Assembly: GCF_000739065.1 (NCBI RefSeq)
Contig: NZ_CP009149.1
Span: 682,001-746,000, forward strand
Origin: Methanocaldococcus bathoardescens
Lineage (GTDB): Archaea > AGJL01 > Methanococci > Methanococcales > Methanocaldococcaceae
Direction: 5' to 3'
DNA length: 64,000 nucleotides
Below are positions 49,820 to 58,373 of the stretch, piece by piece (the first letter of the stretch is position 1; each line of letters opens with the position of its first letter). The translations under genes and the position numbers were made by a program. Below the pieces are notes generated by a model. It saw only the letters and a list, made by a program, of their open reading frames with translations. It had not been told where the DNA came from and did not search any database.

Positions 49820-50089
49820 TTAATGAGTTGAAGGCCTTATACTTATTTTATTTAAGCATTTTTCATCTATTACAACAACATCTTTAACAGCCACTACAAT
49901 TTTATAAGGTATTAAAACATTTTTCCCTTCTTCTACCATCACTGGACTATTTTCAACAGGCTCAATCTCTAAAGAAACCAATTTTCCTACTTTTTCATCG
50001 AAAATAATGTCCTTAACTCTGCCTATTACACTACCCATATTTCCTATTACATTTCTTTCAAATAACAACTTAGCAGGCATTTTTTCCAT
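49820..50089 (-). CDS. PRC-barrel domain protein
   Basis: The 89-residue protein is one PRC-barrel domain, with GNMGSVIGRVKDIIFDEKVG and KNVLIPYKIVVAVKDVVV. Free-standing PRC-barrel proteins in archaea have been linked to RNA processing and cell division; no specific role can be given here. The ATG at 50089 follows GGGGATAAA. A fragment of a repeat found at 59870 lies just upstream. Confidence 0.8.
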   Translation of the reverse strand: MEKMPAKLLFERNVIGNMGSVIGRVKDIIFDEKVGKLVSLEIEPVENSPVMVEEGKNVLIPYKIVVAVKDVVVIDEKCLNKISIRPSTH

Positions 50090-50098
50090 TTTATCCCC

Positions 50099-50130
50099 TC
50101 GAGACTTTTAGAAAAAGTTAAATGAAAAAA
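50099..50130. repeat. Partial copy of the CCA-flanking repeat
   Basis: ACTTTTAGAAAAAGTT with flanking GAG and AAATGAAAA matches the core of the repeat at 56704-56724 and 59870-59900. The small palindrome lies in the 95-bp gap between the PRC-barrel and cobY genes. Confidence 0.5.
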
Positions 50131-50184
50131 CATAAGCAGCCCTACTTTAACAAATTTTTAATGTTATCTTCCTATAGATATGAG

Positions 50185-50772
50185 TTATTTCCTTCCATTC
50201 AAGAGCATTTTAGCAAGTTTTAAATCATCTTTAGTATTAACATTAAATATCAACTCCTCAATAACCATAATCTCTTCTTTTTGATATCCATGCTTTGGTG
50301 ATAAAACGTTTATCCCTACAGGAACTAAGCCATTAAACTCGATTGATGGATTAGGATATTTCTCTTTAGGAATCATAACAGCTAATGCCTCAACATCTGG
50401 ATTTTTAGATTTAATAAAGTAGTAGTAATCAACTATACTATTAATAATTTTCGATGTTAAGTTAATCAAATCAGAGCTAACGACTAAAAATGGCTCTGAA
50501 AAATATTCAATGCATTCATTTAAATCATTGATATAGCCATTACCAGAAGTATCTATAACTGAAATATTTTTATAACTCTTATAAGTTGATATTACATATT
50601 CTTTTGTTTTTGGAGTGTTAGGGGATACAGCAACAAATATATTTTTTACCTTTGATTTTAATAAGGGAGAAAGAACATAATCTATAATGCATTTATCACA
50701 AACCTTAACTATTGGCTTTTCCACATTTCCCATTCTCGTCCCTTTACCACCAGCCATAACTAAGGCATCCAT
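50185..50772 (-). CDS. cobY: Adenosylcobinamide-phosphate guanylyltransferase
   Basis: The 195-residue protein has the nucleotidyltransferase opening MDALVMAGGKGTRMG and the PIVKVCDKCIIDYVL segment of the archaeal CobY family. CobY transfers GMP from GTP to adenosylcobinamide phosphate in assembling the cobamide nucleotide loop, the archaeal replacement for CobU. The match to M. jannaschii MJ1117, a studied enzyme, is from memory. It fits with cbiG at 26.9 kb as cobamide synthesis. Confidence 0.92.
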   Translation of the reverse strand: MDALVMAGGKGTRMGNVEKPIVKVCDKCIIDYVLSPLLKSKVKNIFVAVSPNTPKTKEYVISTYKSYKNISVIDTSGNGYINDLNECIEYFSEPFLVVSSDLINLTSKIINSIVDYYYFIKSKNPDVEALAVMIPKEKYPNPSIEFNGLVPVGINVLSPKHGYQKEEIMVIEELIFNVNTKDDLKLAKMLLNGRK

Positions 50773-50844
50773 TTTAAAACCTCTCTATAGATTGATTATT
50801 TATAATAAGTTTATTTAATGTAATTGTAAAGCTGAAATTAATTA

Positions 50845-51037
50845 AATAGGACTTTCGCATTTTATATATTAACTTTGGAAATTGAATGCTTAAGGCATCA
50901 TTAACAGGTTGAATGCAGAATAAATTTAATATTATTGAATAGTTGAAGCCGATGGCTTCAAAATTGCCTTAATAAATATTTGAAGTGCATTCAACCTGTT
51001 ATATTCAATAAATTATTTATTTCTGCAAAAGTCCTAT
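50845..51037. repeat. PE6: palindromic element split by PE7, 193 bp overall
   Basis: The arms AATAGGACTTTCGCA (50845-50859) and TGCAAAAGTCCTATT (51024 on) pair with one G-T mismatch and are nearly the arms of PE2. The element is about 95 bp once the inner PE7 (50903-51000) is removed. Its own remaining hairpin is ATGC/GCAT around 50886. It lies upstream of asnB. Confidence 0.8.
50903..51000. repeat. PE7: palindromic element nested inside PE6, 98 bp
   Basis: A perfect 15-bp inverted repeat, AACAGGTTGAATGCA (50903-50917) and its complement (50986-51000), encloses the hairpin TTGAAGCC-GAT-GGCTTCAA (50943-50961). CCTTAATAAATA follows the hairpin, exactly as in PE1. Its arms are unlike those of the host PE6. 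Confidence 0.85.
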
Positions 51038-51069
51038 TAAACCAACTCATATTTAAAAATGTGAGAGAT

Positions 51070-52590
51070 ATGTGCTCAATAAGTGGGATAATAGTTAAAG
51101 AAAGTCAAATTCCTGCAAAATATGCAATAGATATGATGAAAATTTTAAAGCATAGGGGGAGAGATAATTCTGGGCTATTATTGGATGATGAAGTAATTTA
51201 CTTTGAGGATTTTGAAGATGTTGAGGATTTAGAAGATGAGATGATTGGAAATTTAAGCTTAGCCCACAACAGGTTAGCAATAGTTGGAAGATATGGTGTT
51301 CAACCAATACCTAATGAAGACGAAGATATATGGTTGGTTTGTAATGGAGAAATCTACAACTACATTGAATTAATGGAATACTTAAAGGAATATCATGAAT
51401 TTAGAACAGATAGTGATAATGAAGTTATAGTCCATCTATATGAAGAAGGAATGTTGGAAGAGTTGGATGGAGATTATGCATTTGCCATATATGATAAATC
51501 AAAAAATATTGTGTTGTTAGCAAGGGATGTATTTGGAGTTAAGCCATTGTTTTATATAGATACGGGTAATTATTTTGCATTTGCTTCTGAAAGAAAGGCA
51601 TTATGGCATTTGTTAATAAATATTGATGGATGTGAAAAAGATTTGGATAAATTAAATAGCAAAATTAAAACATTAAAACCAAATTCACAGCTAATTTATT
51701 ATTTGGATGATAATAAGTTTGATATTATTGAAAACTTTAAAAAGATAGAGCTAAATTATATGAAAGAAAGAAGTTATGAAGAAGCTAAGGAATATTTAGA
51801 CAAAGCATTAAAAAAAGCGGTGTTAAAGAGAGTTAGAGGATTAGATAAAGTAGGAATTATCTGTTCTGGTGGAGTTGATAGCTCATTGATTGCAAAATTA
51901 GCCTCTCAATACTGTGAAGTTATTTTATATGCTGTTGGAACTGAAAATAGTGAAGATTTAATCTATGCTGAGAGATTAGCTAAGGATTTAAATTTGAAGC
52001 TAAGGAAGAAGATTATTTCAGAAGATGAATATGAGAAGTATGTTTTTAATGTAGCTAAAGCAATAGATGAAGTTGATTTGATGAAAATAGGTGTTGGAAT
52101 TCCTATATACGTTGCTTCTGAAATGGCTAATAAAGATGGATTAAAGGTTGTTCTATCTGGACAAGGGGCTGATGAGTTGTTTGGTGGATATGCAAGGCAT
52201 GAAAGGATTTATAAAGAAAAAGGAGAGGAAGGGCTAAAAAAAGAACTATTAAAAGATGTAAATAACCTATATAAAGTAAATTTAGAGAGGGATGACCACT
52301 GCACAATGGCTAACGGTATAGAGTTGAGAGTTCCTTTCTTAGATGAGGAAGTTGTTGGGATAGCATTATCAATTCCTGTTGATTACAAAATATCTGAACT
52401 CAGAAAGAAGATTTTAAGAGATGTTGCTTCTAAATATCTACCAGATTATATTGCTTATAGGCCAAAAAAAGCCGCTCAATATGGAAGTGGTGGGGAGAAG
52501 ATGATTTATAAAGTTGCTAAAAAATATGGCTACTCAAAAAAGAGAATTAATGAGTTTTTGGACATGTTGAAGAGAAAGATTGTTGAGTAG
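51070..52590 (+). CDS. asnB: Glutamine-dependent asparagine synthetase
   Basis: The 506-residue enzyme starts MCSISGIIV, where Cys2 is the glutaminase nucleophile, so the ATG at 51070 must be the true start although the frame is open further upstream. The N-terminal glutaminase domain has LSLAHNRLAIVG and NGEIYNYIEL. The C-terminal synthetase has the PP-loop ICSGGVDSSLIAKL (about residue 276). A GTGAGA ribosome binding site is present. PE6/PE7 lie 32 bp upstream and may affect its promoter. The pentapeptide gene follows 8 bp later. Confidence 0.93.
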   Translation: MCSISGIIVKESQIPAKYAIDMMKILKHRGRDNSGLLLDDEVIYFEDFEDVEDLEDEMIGNLSLAHNRLAIVGRYGVQPIPNEDEDIWLVCNGEIYNYIELMEYLKEYHEFRTDSDNEVIVHLYEEGMLEELDGDYAFAIYDKSKNIVLLARDVFGVKPLFYIDTGNYFAFASERKALWHLLINIDGCEKDLDKLNSKIKTLKPNSQLIYYLDDNKFDIIENFKKIELNYMKERSYEEAKEYLDKALKKAVLKRVRGLDKVGIICSGGVDSSLIAKLASQYCEVILYAVGTENSEDLIYAERLAKDLNLKLRKKIISEDEYEKYVFNVAKAIDEVDLMKIGVGIPIYVASEMANKDGLKVVLSGQGADELFGGYARHERIYKEKGEEGLKKELLKDVNNLYKVNLERDDHCTMANGIELRVPFLDEEVVGIALSIPVDYKISELRKKILRDVASKYLPDYIAYRPKKAAQYGSGGEKMIYKVAKKYGYSKKRINEFLDMLKRKIVE

Positions 52591-52598
52591 GTGGGGTT

Positions 52599-54245
52599 GT
52601 GGAAGAAAGTAAAATCAAAGTTAAAGTTATTGATAAAAAAACTGGAGAAGTTATTGGAGATTTTTATGATATGTTTATTGATGCTTTAAAGAATAGGAGA
52701 GATTTTTGGTTAGAAAATTGTATTGTTGAAGGAGATATTAATATTTTGAATATTTATGAAAGGATTAAAGAAAAAATTAAAGATAAAAATGATAAAAATA
52801 GGCTGAAGGAATTAATTACTAAACGAGATGATGATAAAGGCACGATTGTAGAAATAAACATAGATATACATATATGTATTGATAATGTTGAATTTAAAGG
52901 AAATTTCATATTATACTATATAAGTAGAAATATTGAAATAATTAAAACAATATTTAAAAATGGTATTGTTTTTAGTAATTCAACATTCGAAAAGGATGTT
53001 GTATTTATGAAATCAACATTTGAAAACATGTCTATTTTTGGTAATTTGACATTTAAAGGAAGAGTTGATTTTAGTAATGCAATATTTAAAAAAACTGAAT
53101 TTAGTAGATTAATATTTGAGAAAGAAACTTTTTTTAATAATTCAATATTTGAAAATGTTAAATTTTTAGGATGTATTTTTGAAAACGACGTATTATTTGT
53201 AGAAACAGAATTTAATGGTGAGAAATTAGAATTTAAAAATTTAATATTTAAAAAAATAACAAAATTTGAGGAAATTTCTTTTAAGTTATTAATTTTTTCA
53301 GAATGTATTTTTGAATATATTTCTCACTTTAAGAGTAAAAAAGATAATAACGGTTTTGCAGTATTTTATAAATGTGCTTTTGGACATAAGGAAGTGATAA
53401 TAGAAAACTTTCCGTTATCAAAAACATCATTTTTATTAACAGATATGAGAGAGGCATTAATATTATGTGATGAAGAAAAAGAAGAAATTTTAAGCCATAA
53501 ACTTTTAAAATTGAAAGAAAATGCTGAAGGAATATATAAAGAAGCATGTAAAATCCTAAAAGACGATTTAGATTATAAATCAGTCCTCGCAGAATACAGA
53601 AACCTAAGAATCTCCATTGAAAATAATAGAACTTATGTTGAAGCATCGGAGTTATTTATCTATGAAATGGCATTGTTAAAGGAAGGATTTGATAAAGAGA
53701 TAGAGCAAATAAAACAAAACTCAAGAATAGTGCAAAAATTAGATAACTTACTATCAAAACTCAAATTTGTTGATTCAATCTTAGATAAAATAAAACAACA
53801 CATAATTAATGATGAGACAAAGAATTTAGCAAAATATATTCTCTTATTATCTGGAAAATGGATTATTAAGTTTTATGGGGCAATATCTGACTATGGAGAA
53901 TCAATAACAAAACCTATTGCAATATCACTAATTTTAGTGTTGTTTGTATTTCCTATTTTATTACCAATTATTAGTTCAGAATATTTAAAACATTTTATTG
54001 ATTCAATAGGTTTATATATTTACAATCTCGCACCAGAACCATTAAAAAACATAATTTTACACTATAATGAATTACTTGAACAAACACTAAGAGCATTTTT
54101 CCAATTAAAAATGAATATTAACAAGAATCATGCATGTGATGAGTTAAAAACATTAGCAAGCTATGAATGGCTTATAAGAATTATCTCATTAATTCTACTT
54201 GGTAGTTTATTTATAGCCATTAAAAGAAGATTAGAAAGAAAGTGA
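52599..54245 (+). CDS. Membrane-anchored pentapeptide-repeat protein (copy 2)
   Basis: The 548-residue protein is a paralogue of the one at 23509-24987. The N-terminal RRDFWLENCIVEGDINILNI, the pentapeptides (about 115-240, of the form STFENMSIFGNLTFKGRVDF) and the block LAEYRNLRISIENNRTYVEA are shared. The C-terminal part has DYGESITKP, then membrane helices near 440-465 and 525-540. An extra coiled-coil-like segment (IEQIKQNSRIVQKLDNLLSK) is absent from copy 1. The start is GTG at 52599 behind GGTGGGG. It lies 8 bp after asnB and 4 bp before btpA. Function unknown. Confidence 0.75.
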   Translation: MEESKIKVKVIDKKTGEVIGDFYDMFIDALKNRRDFWLENCIVEGDINILNIYERIKEKIKDKNDKNRLKELITKRDDDKGTIVEINIDIHICIDNVEFKGNFILYYISRNIEIIKTIFKNGIVFSNSTFEKDVVFMKSTFENMSIFGNLTFKGRVDFSNAIFKKTEFSRLIFEKETFFNNSIFENVKFLGCIFENDVLFVETEFNGEKLEFKNLIFKKITKFEEISFKLLIFSECIFEYISHFKSKKDNNGFAVFYKCAFGHKEVIIENFPLSKTSFLLTDMREALILCDEEKEEILSHKLLKLKENAEGIYKEACKILKDDLDYKSVLAEYRNLRISIENNRTYVEASELFIYEMALLKEGFDKEIEQIKQNSRIVQKLDNLLSKLKFVDSILDKIKQHIINDETKNLAKYILLLSGKWIIKFYGAISDYGESITKPIAISLILVLFVFPILLPIISSEYLKHFIDSIGLYIYNLAPEPLKNIILHYNELLEQTLRAFFQLKMNINKNHACDELKTLASYEWLIRIISLILLGSLFIAIKRRLERK

Positions 54246-54249
54246 TATT

Positions 54250-55041
54250 ATGTTTGAGAAAAAACCTTTAATTGGAATGGTTCATTTAAAGCCATTGCCT
54301 GGCTCTTATCATTATAATGAAGATTTTGATAGCATTGTAGATTTCGCAGTAAAAGAAGCTAAAAAGCTTGAAGATGCAAATTTTGATGCTGTAATGATTG
54401 AGAATTTTGGAGATGCCCCATTTAAAAAAGAGGTTAATAAGATAACTATAGCTTCAATGACTGTAATAGCCAAAGCTATAAAGGAAGAAATATCTCTTCC
54501 ATTAGGAATAAATGTTTTGAGAAATGATGCTATTGGGGCTTATTCAATTGCCCATGTCGTTAAAGCAGATTTTATTAGAGTTAACGTTCTTTCTGGAGTA
54601 GCATTTACAGACCAAGGGATTATTGAAGGTAAAGCTCATGAATTGGCTAAGTTAAGGAAGTTACTTCCAAGTAAAATAAAGGTTTTTGCAGATGTTCATG
54701 TAAAGCATGCATATCATTTCATGGATTTTGAAAGCTCATTAGTAGATACTGTTGAGAGAGGTTTAGCTGATGCTGTAGTTGTTAGTGGTAAGAGAACCGG
54801 AGCAGAGGTAGATATTGAAAAACTAAAATTAGCTAAAGAATTGGTTGATGTTCCTGTTATTGTCGGCTCTGGAACAACTTATGATAATTTAAAAAAACTT
54901 TGGGATTATGCAGATGGTTTTATAATTGGAACATGGATAAAGAAAGAAGGAGATGTTAATAATGAGATTGATATTGAGAGAGCTAAAAAGATTGTGAGCT
55001 TAGCTAACCAATTAAGAAATCTTTCAGAAATCTATATATAA
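54250..55041 (+). CDS. BtpA-family TIM-barrel protein
   Basis: The 263-residue protein matches BtpA: LIGMVHLKPLPGSYHYN at the start, AVMIENFGDAPF, NVLRNDAIGAYSIAHVV and VVSGKRTGAEVDIEKLK. In cyanobacteria BtpA affects photosystem I stability. In archaea the family is regarded as a predicted TIM-barrel enzyme of unknown reaction. Start ATG follows AAAGTGATATT. A short hairpin GTTGT-AAA-ACAAC follows the stop codon. Confidence 0.85.
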   Translation: MFEKKPLIGMVHLKPLPGSYHYNEDFDSIVDFAVKEAKKLEDANFDAVMIENFGDAPFKKEVNKITIASMTVIAKAIKEEISLPLGINVLRNDAIGAYSIAHVVKADFIRVNVLSGVAFTDQGIIEGKAHELAKLRKLLPSKIKVFADVHVKHAYHFMDFESSLVDTVERGLADAVVVSGKRTGAEVDIEKLKLAKELVDVPVIVGSGTTYDNLKKLWDYADGFIIGTWIKKEGDVNNEIDIERAKKIVSLANQLRNLSEIYI

Positions 55042-55105
55042 GTTGTAAAACAACTATAAGATATAGTAACTCAAAAATATATAAAAAAACAGTGTGGGGG
55101 AAAAT

Positions 55106-55708
55106 ATGGATATTGCAGAAAAAACATTTAAAGAAGGGATTTTAAAACTGAAAGAGAACATTCCTCAAATTATAATTAACTTAGTTATTGCTGGATTGAT
55201 ATGGATATTTGGTGTTTTGATATTTATACCTTTAGCAGACATGCTTGGAAATCCAAATTTATTTGGACTAACTGCATTAAAGCCAATAATATCTGCTATT
55301 ATAGGTATTGCATTGGTTATAGTTCTTTTAAAAATTACAAAGGACTTTGGAGAGTTGATGGATGGTGTAGCTGATATAATTGCATCAAAGTTAGCTGGAA
55401 ATAGAGTAAATGATGAAAAATTAAAAAAATACAGAAGAGGATTAAGAGGTTTAGCTTATTTGATAGTTGCAATAATTGCATATCTGTTCTTCCTACCAAT
55501 AATGGCTGGAATCACTCCAGTTGTTGCAGGAATAGTTTTGATAATATTAGTTATCTGGGCTGTAGTAGTTTTAATAAACATTGGGAGCATATTTTCAGAT
55601 GAAATTGAAGAAGGGGCAAGAATTGCATTAGCAAAACTTGAAAAAAGTGTAAAAAAAGAAGAAAATGAAAAAAATGAAAATGAAAAAAGCAGTGAAAATG
55701 CAGAGTAA
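55106..55708 (+). CDS. Four-helix membrane protein of unknown function
   Basis: The protein has 200 residues from the ATG at 55106, which follows GTGGGGGAA; the GTG at 55094 is part of that site. Hydrophobic helices lie at about 20-45, 55-75, 110-130 and 130-155. A conserved-looking amphipathic middle reads KDFGELMDGVADIIASKLAG, and the tail is Lys/Glu-rich. The layout with a membrane-parallel helix recalls small mechanosensitive-channel-like proteins, but I cannot assign it. It has its own AT-rich promoter (AAAATATATAAA). Confidence 0.65.
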   Translation: MDIAEKTFKEGILKLKENIPQIIINLVIAGLIWIFGVLIFIPLADMLGNPNLFGLTALKPIISAIIGIALVIVLLKITKDFGELMDGVADIIASKLAGNRVNDEKLKKYRRGLRGLAYLIVAIIAYLFFLPIMAGITPVVAGIVLIILVIWAVVVLINIGSIFSDEIEEGARIALAKLEKSVKKEENEKNENEKSSENAE

Positions 55709-55811
55709 AAACAAAAAAACTTATAAATTAAACTTTTTTCTATTTTTATTAAAACCTTTTGATTTCTAATAATTTTAAATTTTATTTTATAAGATTTAAT
55801 GGGGGATGATA

Positions 55812-56703
55812 ATGCTATATTTTATTTTAATACCTACAAGTTTTATATTCTCAGCAGTATTGTGTTATTTTTTAATGAAAAAAATGATTAATCATAAATT
55901 TGGCTATGATTTGCAATAAAAAAGAGAAAGTTAAAGTTCCAGAGATGGGAGGTTTAGCAGTATTGTTTTCTAATGTTTTATTTATTCCATTTATAAATCC
56001 AATTTTTGTTTTGCCAGTAATTGTTGCCGGAATTATAGGAATTGTTGATGATATAGCTAAGCTCTCACCAAAAGAAAAATTAATATTGTTATTTATTTCT
56101 GGTTTGATTATAGGAGTTTTGTTCTACAACAATTATTATGTTGATTTAATTGGAATTTTGTTTATTGCTTTGGGTATTATGGTTTTCTCAAATTTAACAA
56201 ATATGTTAGCTGGATTTAATGGATTAGAAATTGGGATAGGGGTTATAGCTTCTATTTCATTGGCAGTAGTTTTATTTTTGGATAATTGCACAGTTGGATT
56301 TCTATTAGCTTTAATATTTTCTGCTTCTTATTTTGGGTTATTAATCTTTAACAAATATCCAGCAAAAGTATTTCCTGGAGATGTAGGAACTTTACCAATA
56401 GGAGCGTTTTTAGCTGTTTTGGCAGTTATATACAAAGAATACGTTCCATTTTTGATTATAATGTTGCCTTATGTGATAGATGCCGCTCTAAAATATTTAA
56501 GTGCTGGAGTTATGAGTAGAGATGAGCATAAACCAACGGTTATTAAAGATGATGGAAAGCTATATTACATTGGAGGTTATCTTTCTTTACCAAGGTTGAT
56601 ATTGAAATATAAACCAATGAAAGAGTATCAGTTGGTTGCAGTTTTGTGGGTTATTGGAATATTTTTTGGAATAATTGGGATTTTAGTATCATTAAAAGTT
56701 TAA
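55812..56703 (+). CDS. MraY/WecA-type glycosyltransferase family 4 with a frameshift
   Basis: The frame from ATG 55812 (after GGGGGATGAT) encodes one membrane helix and NHKFGYDL, then stops at 55919. The rest continues in another frame from KKEKVKVPEMGGLAVLFSNV through NMLAGFNGLEIG, the catalytic FPGDVGTLPIG and RDEHKPTVIKDDGKLY to 56703. Dropping one A in CAATAAAAAA (about 55915) joins them as GYDLHKKEK, about 296 residues. The family moves sugar phosphates onto polyprenyl phosphate. The frameshift could be a mutation or a sequencing error; a TTG start at 55900 might express the second part. Confidence 0.8.
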
Positions 56704-56880
56704 TTGAAACTTTTAGAAAAAGTTAGATGAAAACTTTTAAAAGTTTTCATTGCCCGAAGCTTCGCTTCGGTTAAACAAAATCTTTCAGATTTTGTAGCTG
56801 GAAAGCAGAACTTTCCATTAAACAAAACCTTAGCGGTTTTGTAGCCCGAAGCTAACGCTTCGGTTTCATCAAAACTCGTC
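56704..56880. repeat. Array of seven consecutive small hairpins
   Basis: Seven stem-loops follow each other: AACTTTT/AAAAGTT (56708-56724), the palindrome GAAAACTTTT/AAAAGTTTTC (56729-56748), CCGAAGC/GCTTCGG (56754-56770), ACAAAATCT/AGATTTTGT (56775-56795), GGAAAG/CTTTCC (56800-56816), ACAAAACC/GGTTTTGT (56822-56842) and CCGAAGC/GCTTCGG (56846-56863). The middle is built of two units of about 47 bp with the same linkers TTAAACAAAA and TTTTGTAGC but different stems. The short flanks match 59870-59900 without the hairpins in between. Confidence 0.85.
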
Positions 56881-56884
56881 CATT

Positions 56885-56987
56885 TAACCAATTATCAAAG
56901 TTTTAAAATTAATATGGCACTTATAGAAGCCCCTTTGAGGCTTCTAAGTTCATTTTAACAAATAATATTTCCTTTGATAATTGGTTA
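56885..56987. repeat. PE8: palindromic element with preserved empty site nearby
   Basis: A perfect 16-bp inverted repeat, TAACCAATTATCAAAG (56885-56900) and its complement (56972-56987), encloses the hairpin AGAAGCC/GGCTTCT (56925-56945). On both sides it is flanked by sequence that is continuous at 59845-59870 (inverted), where only CCAACTTAATAGACGAG is found. That second location is the empty site. Confidence 0.88.
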
Positions 56988-56991
56988 TAAG

Positions 56992-57010
56992 TTGGGGCTT
57001 TCAGCCCCAA
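56992..57010. repeat. Hairpin of the inverted repeat flanking the CCA operon (left copy)
   Basis: TTGGGGCT-TTC-AGCCCCAA forms an 8-bp stem with a 3-base loop. The surrounding 31 bp occur in inverted form at 59828-59858. Confidence 0.85.
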
Positions 57011-57056
57011 TTAATGTCCATATTATTATAACAAAAGGTTTAATTTGGTGATTATT

Positions 57057-58373
57057 TTGATAGAAAAAATATTGGAAGAAGTTTTAAAAGAAATAAAGCC
57101 ATCAAAAAATGAAATAGAAAAATTAAAATCTAAAGCAAATGAAATTATTAATAAAATCTGGGAAATAGTTAAAGAAAATAATTATCCAGTTTTAGAAGTT
57201 TTGTTAGTTGGTTCTTCAGCAAGAAATACAAATTTAAAAAATGATTATGACATAGATATTTTTGTATTGTTTGATAAATCAACTTCTGAAGATGAATTAG
57301 AAGAAATTGGACTAAAAATAGGGACAGAGGCAATAAAAAGATTGAATGGCTCTTATAAAATAAACTACGCTTCTCATCCTTATGTTAATGGTAAAGTTGG
57401 TGATTATGAAGTAGATATAGTTCCATGCTATAAGATAGATTTTGGGGAAAAAATTATTTCTGCAGTTGATAGAACTCCTCTGCATCATAAATTTCTAAAG
57501 GATAGATTAAATGAAAAGCTGTGTGATGAAGTTAGGTTGTTAAAAGCATTTTTGAAAAGTTTGGGACTGTATGGTTCAGATGTTAAAACTAAAGGATTCT
57601 CTGGCTATTTATGTGAGTTGTTGATTTTACATTATGGTTCATTTATAAACCTTCTAAAAGATGCTCAGAATTGGAAAATTGGGAAGAGAATAATTTTAAA
57701 GGATATTTTTGAAATTTATAAAGATGTGGATGTTAAAAATCTTAAGAAATTTGATGAACCATTTATTGTTTATGACCCAGTAGATTTAAATAGGAATGTT
57801 GCCTCCCCATTAAGCAAAGAGAATTTTTGCAAATTCATATTTTACTCAAGAGAATTTTTAAAAAATCCATCTATTGAGTTTTTTAGAGATTATGCTAAAA
57901 AAATGGAAGAGATTTTGGAAAATAGAGAGCATGGGTATAGATTAATATTGAGAATTCCAAGAGAAGATGTAGTTGATGACATCATTTATCCACAAATGGA
58001 AAAGCTTCAAAAAAGTATAAATAAAGCTATCACAAAACATGAATTTGTAATTTTAGATAGTAAGTGTTTTGCCGATGATAATTATTGTTATCTATATTGG
58101 GAATTTTTAGTGCATGAATTGCCAAGAATTGCTCTGAGAGAAGGGCCACAAATATTTAAAAATGATAGGGTTGAGAGATTTTTAAAGAAATATGATAAAG
58201 TTTTTATTAAGGATTGTAAGTTATTTGCATATACTGAGAGGAAATATTCTCATATAATCGATTTATTTAAAGATATTATTAGTGGGAATTTACAGAACAT
58301 CTCTATTCCAAAGTATGTTAATCCAAGAAATGGAGAAATCATTGAGTTGAGGGATTATGGAAAATACAAGTAA
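57057..58373 (+). CDS. cca: CCA-adding tRNA nucleotidyltransferase (archaeal class I)
   Basis: The protein has about 438 residues. The nucleotidyltransferase motif LVGSSARNTNLKNDYDIDIF lies near residue 53, with the catalytic DID pair, and the third carboxylate in YEVDIVPCYKI. Later features include TPLHHKFL and RLLKAFLKSLGLYG. It builds or repairs the 3' CCA of tRNAs. The frame is open from GTG 57045, but GGTGATTATT makes TTG 57057 the probable start. The downstream DUF530 gene overlaps its end by 17 bp. Confidence 0.9.
   Translation: MIEKILEEVLKEIKPSKNEIEKLKSKANEIINKIWEIVKENNYPVLEVLLVGSSARNTNLKNDYDIDIFVLFDKSTSEDELEEIGLKIGTEAIKRLNGSYKINYASHPYVNGKVGDYEVDIVPCYKIDFGEKIISAVDRTPLHHKFLKDRLNEKLCDEVRLLKAFLKSLGLYGSDVKTKGFSGYLCELLILHYGSFINLLKDAQNWKIGKRIILKDIFEIYKDVDVKNLKKFDEPFIVYDPVDLNRNVASPLSKENFCKFIFYSREFLKNPSIEFFRDYAKKMEEILENREHGYRLILRIPREDVVDDIIYPQMEKLQKSINKAITKHEFVILDSKCFADDNYCYLYWEFLVHELPRIALREGPQIFKNDRVERFLKKYDKVFIKDCKLFAYTERKYSHIIDLFKDIISGNLQNISIPKYVNPRNGEIIELRDYGKYK

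Noticed and set aside
56700-56891. 63-codon minus-strand frame over the hairpin array
   Set aside because: It is open only because the 47-bp hairpin units happen to lack stops; no start signal, and the frame breaks between the short and long forms of the repeat.
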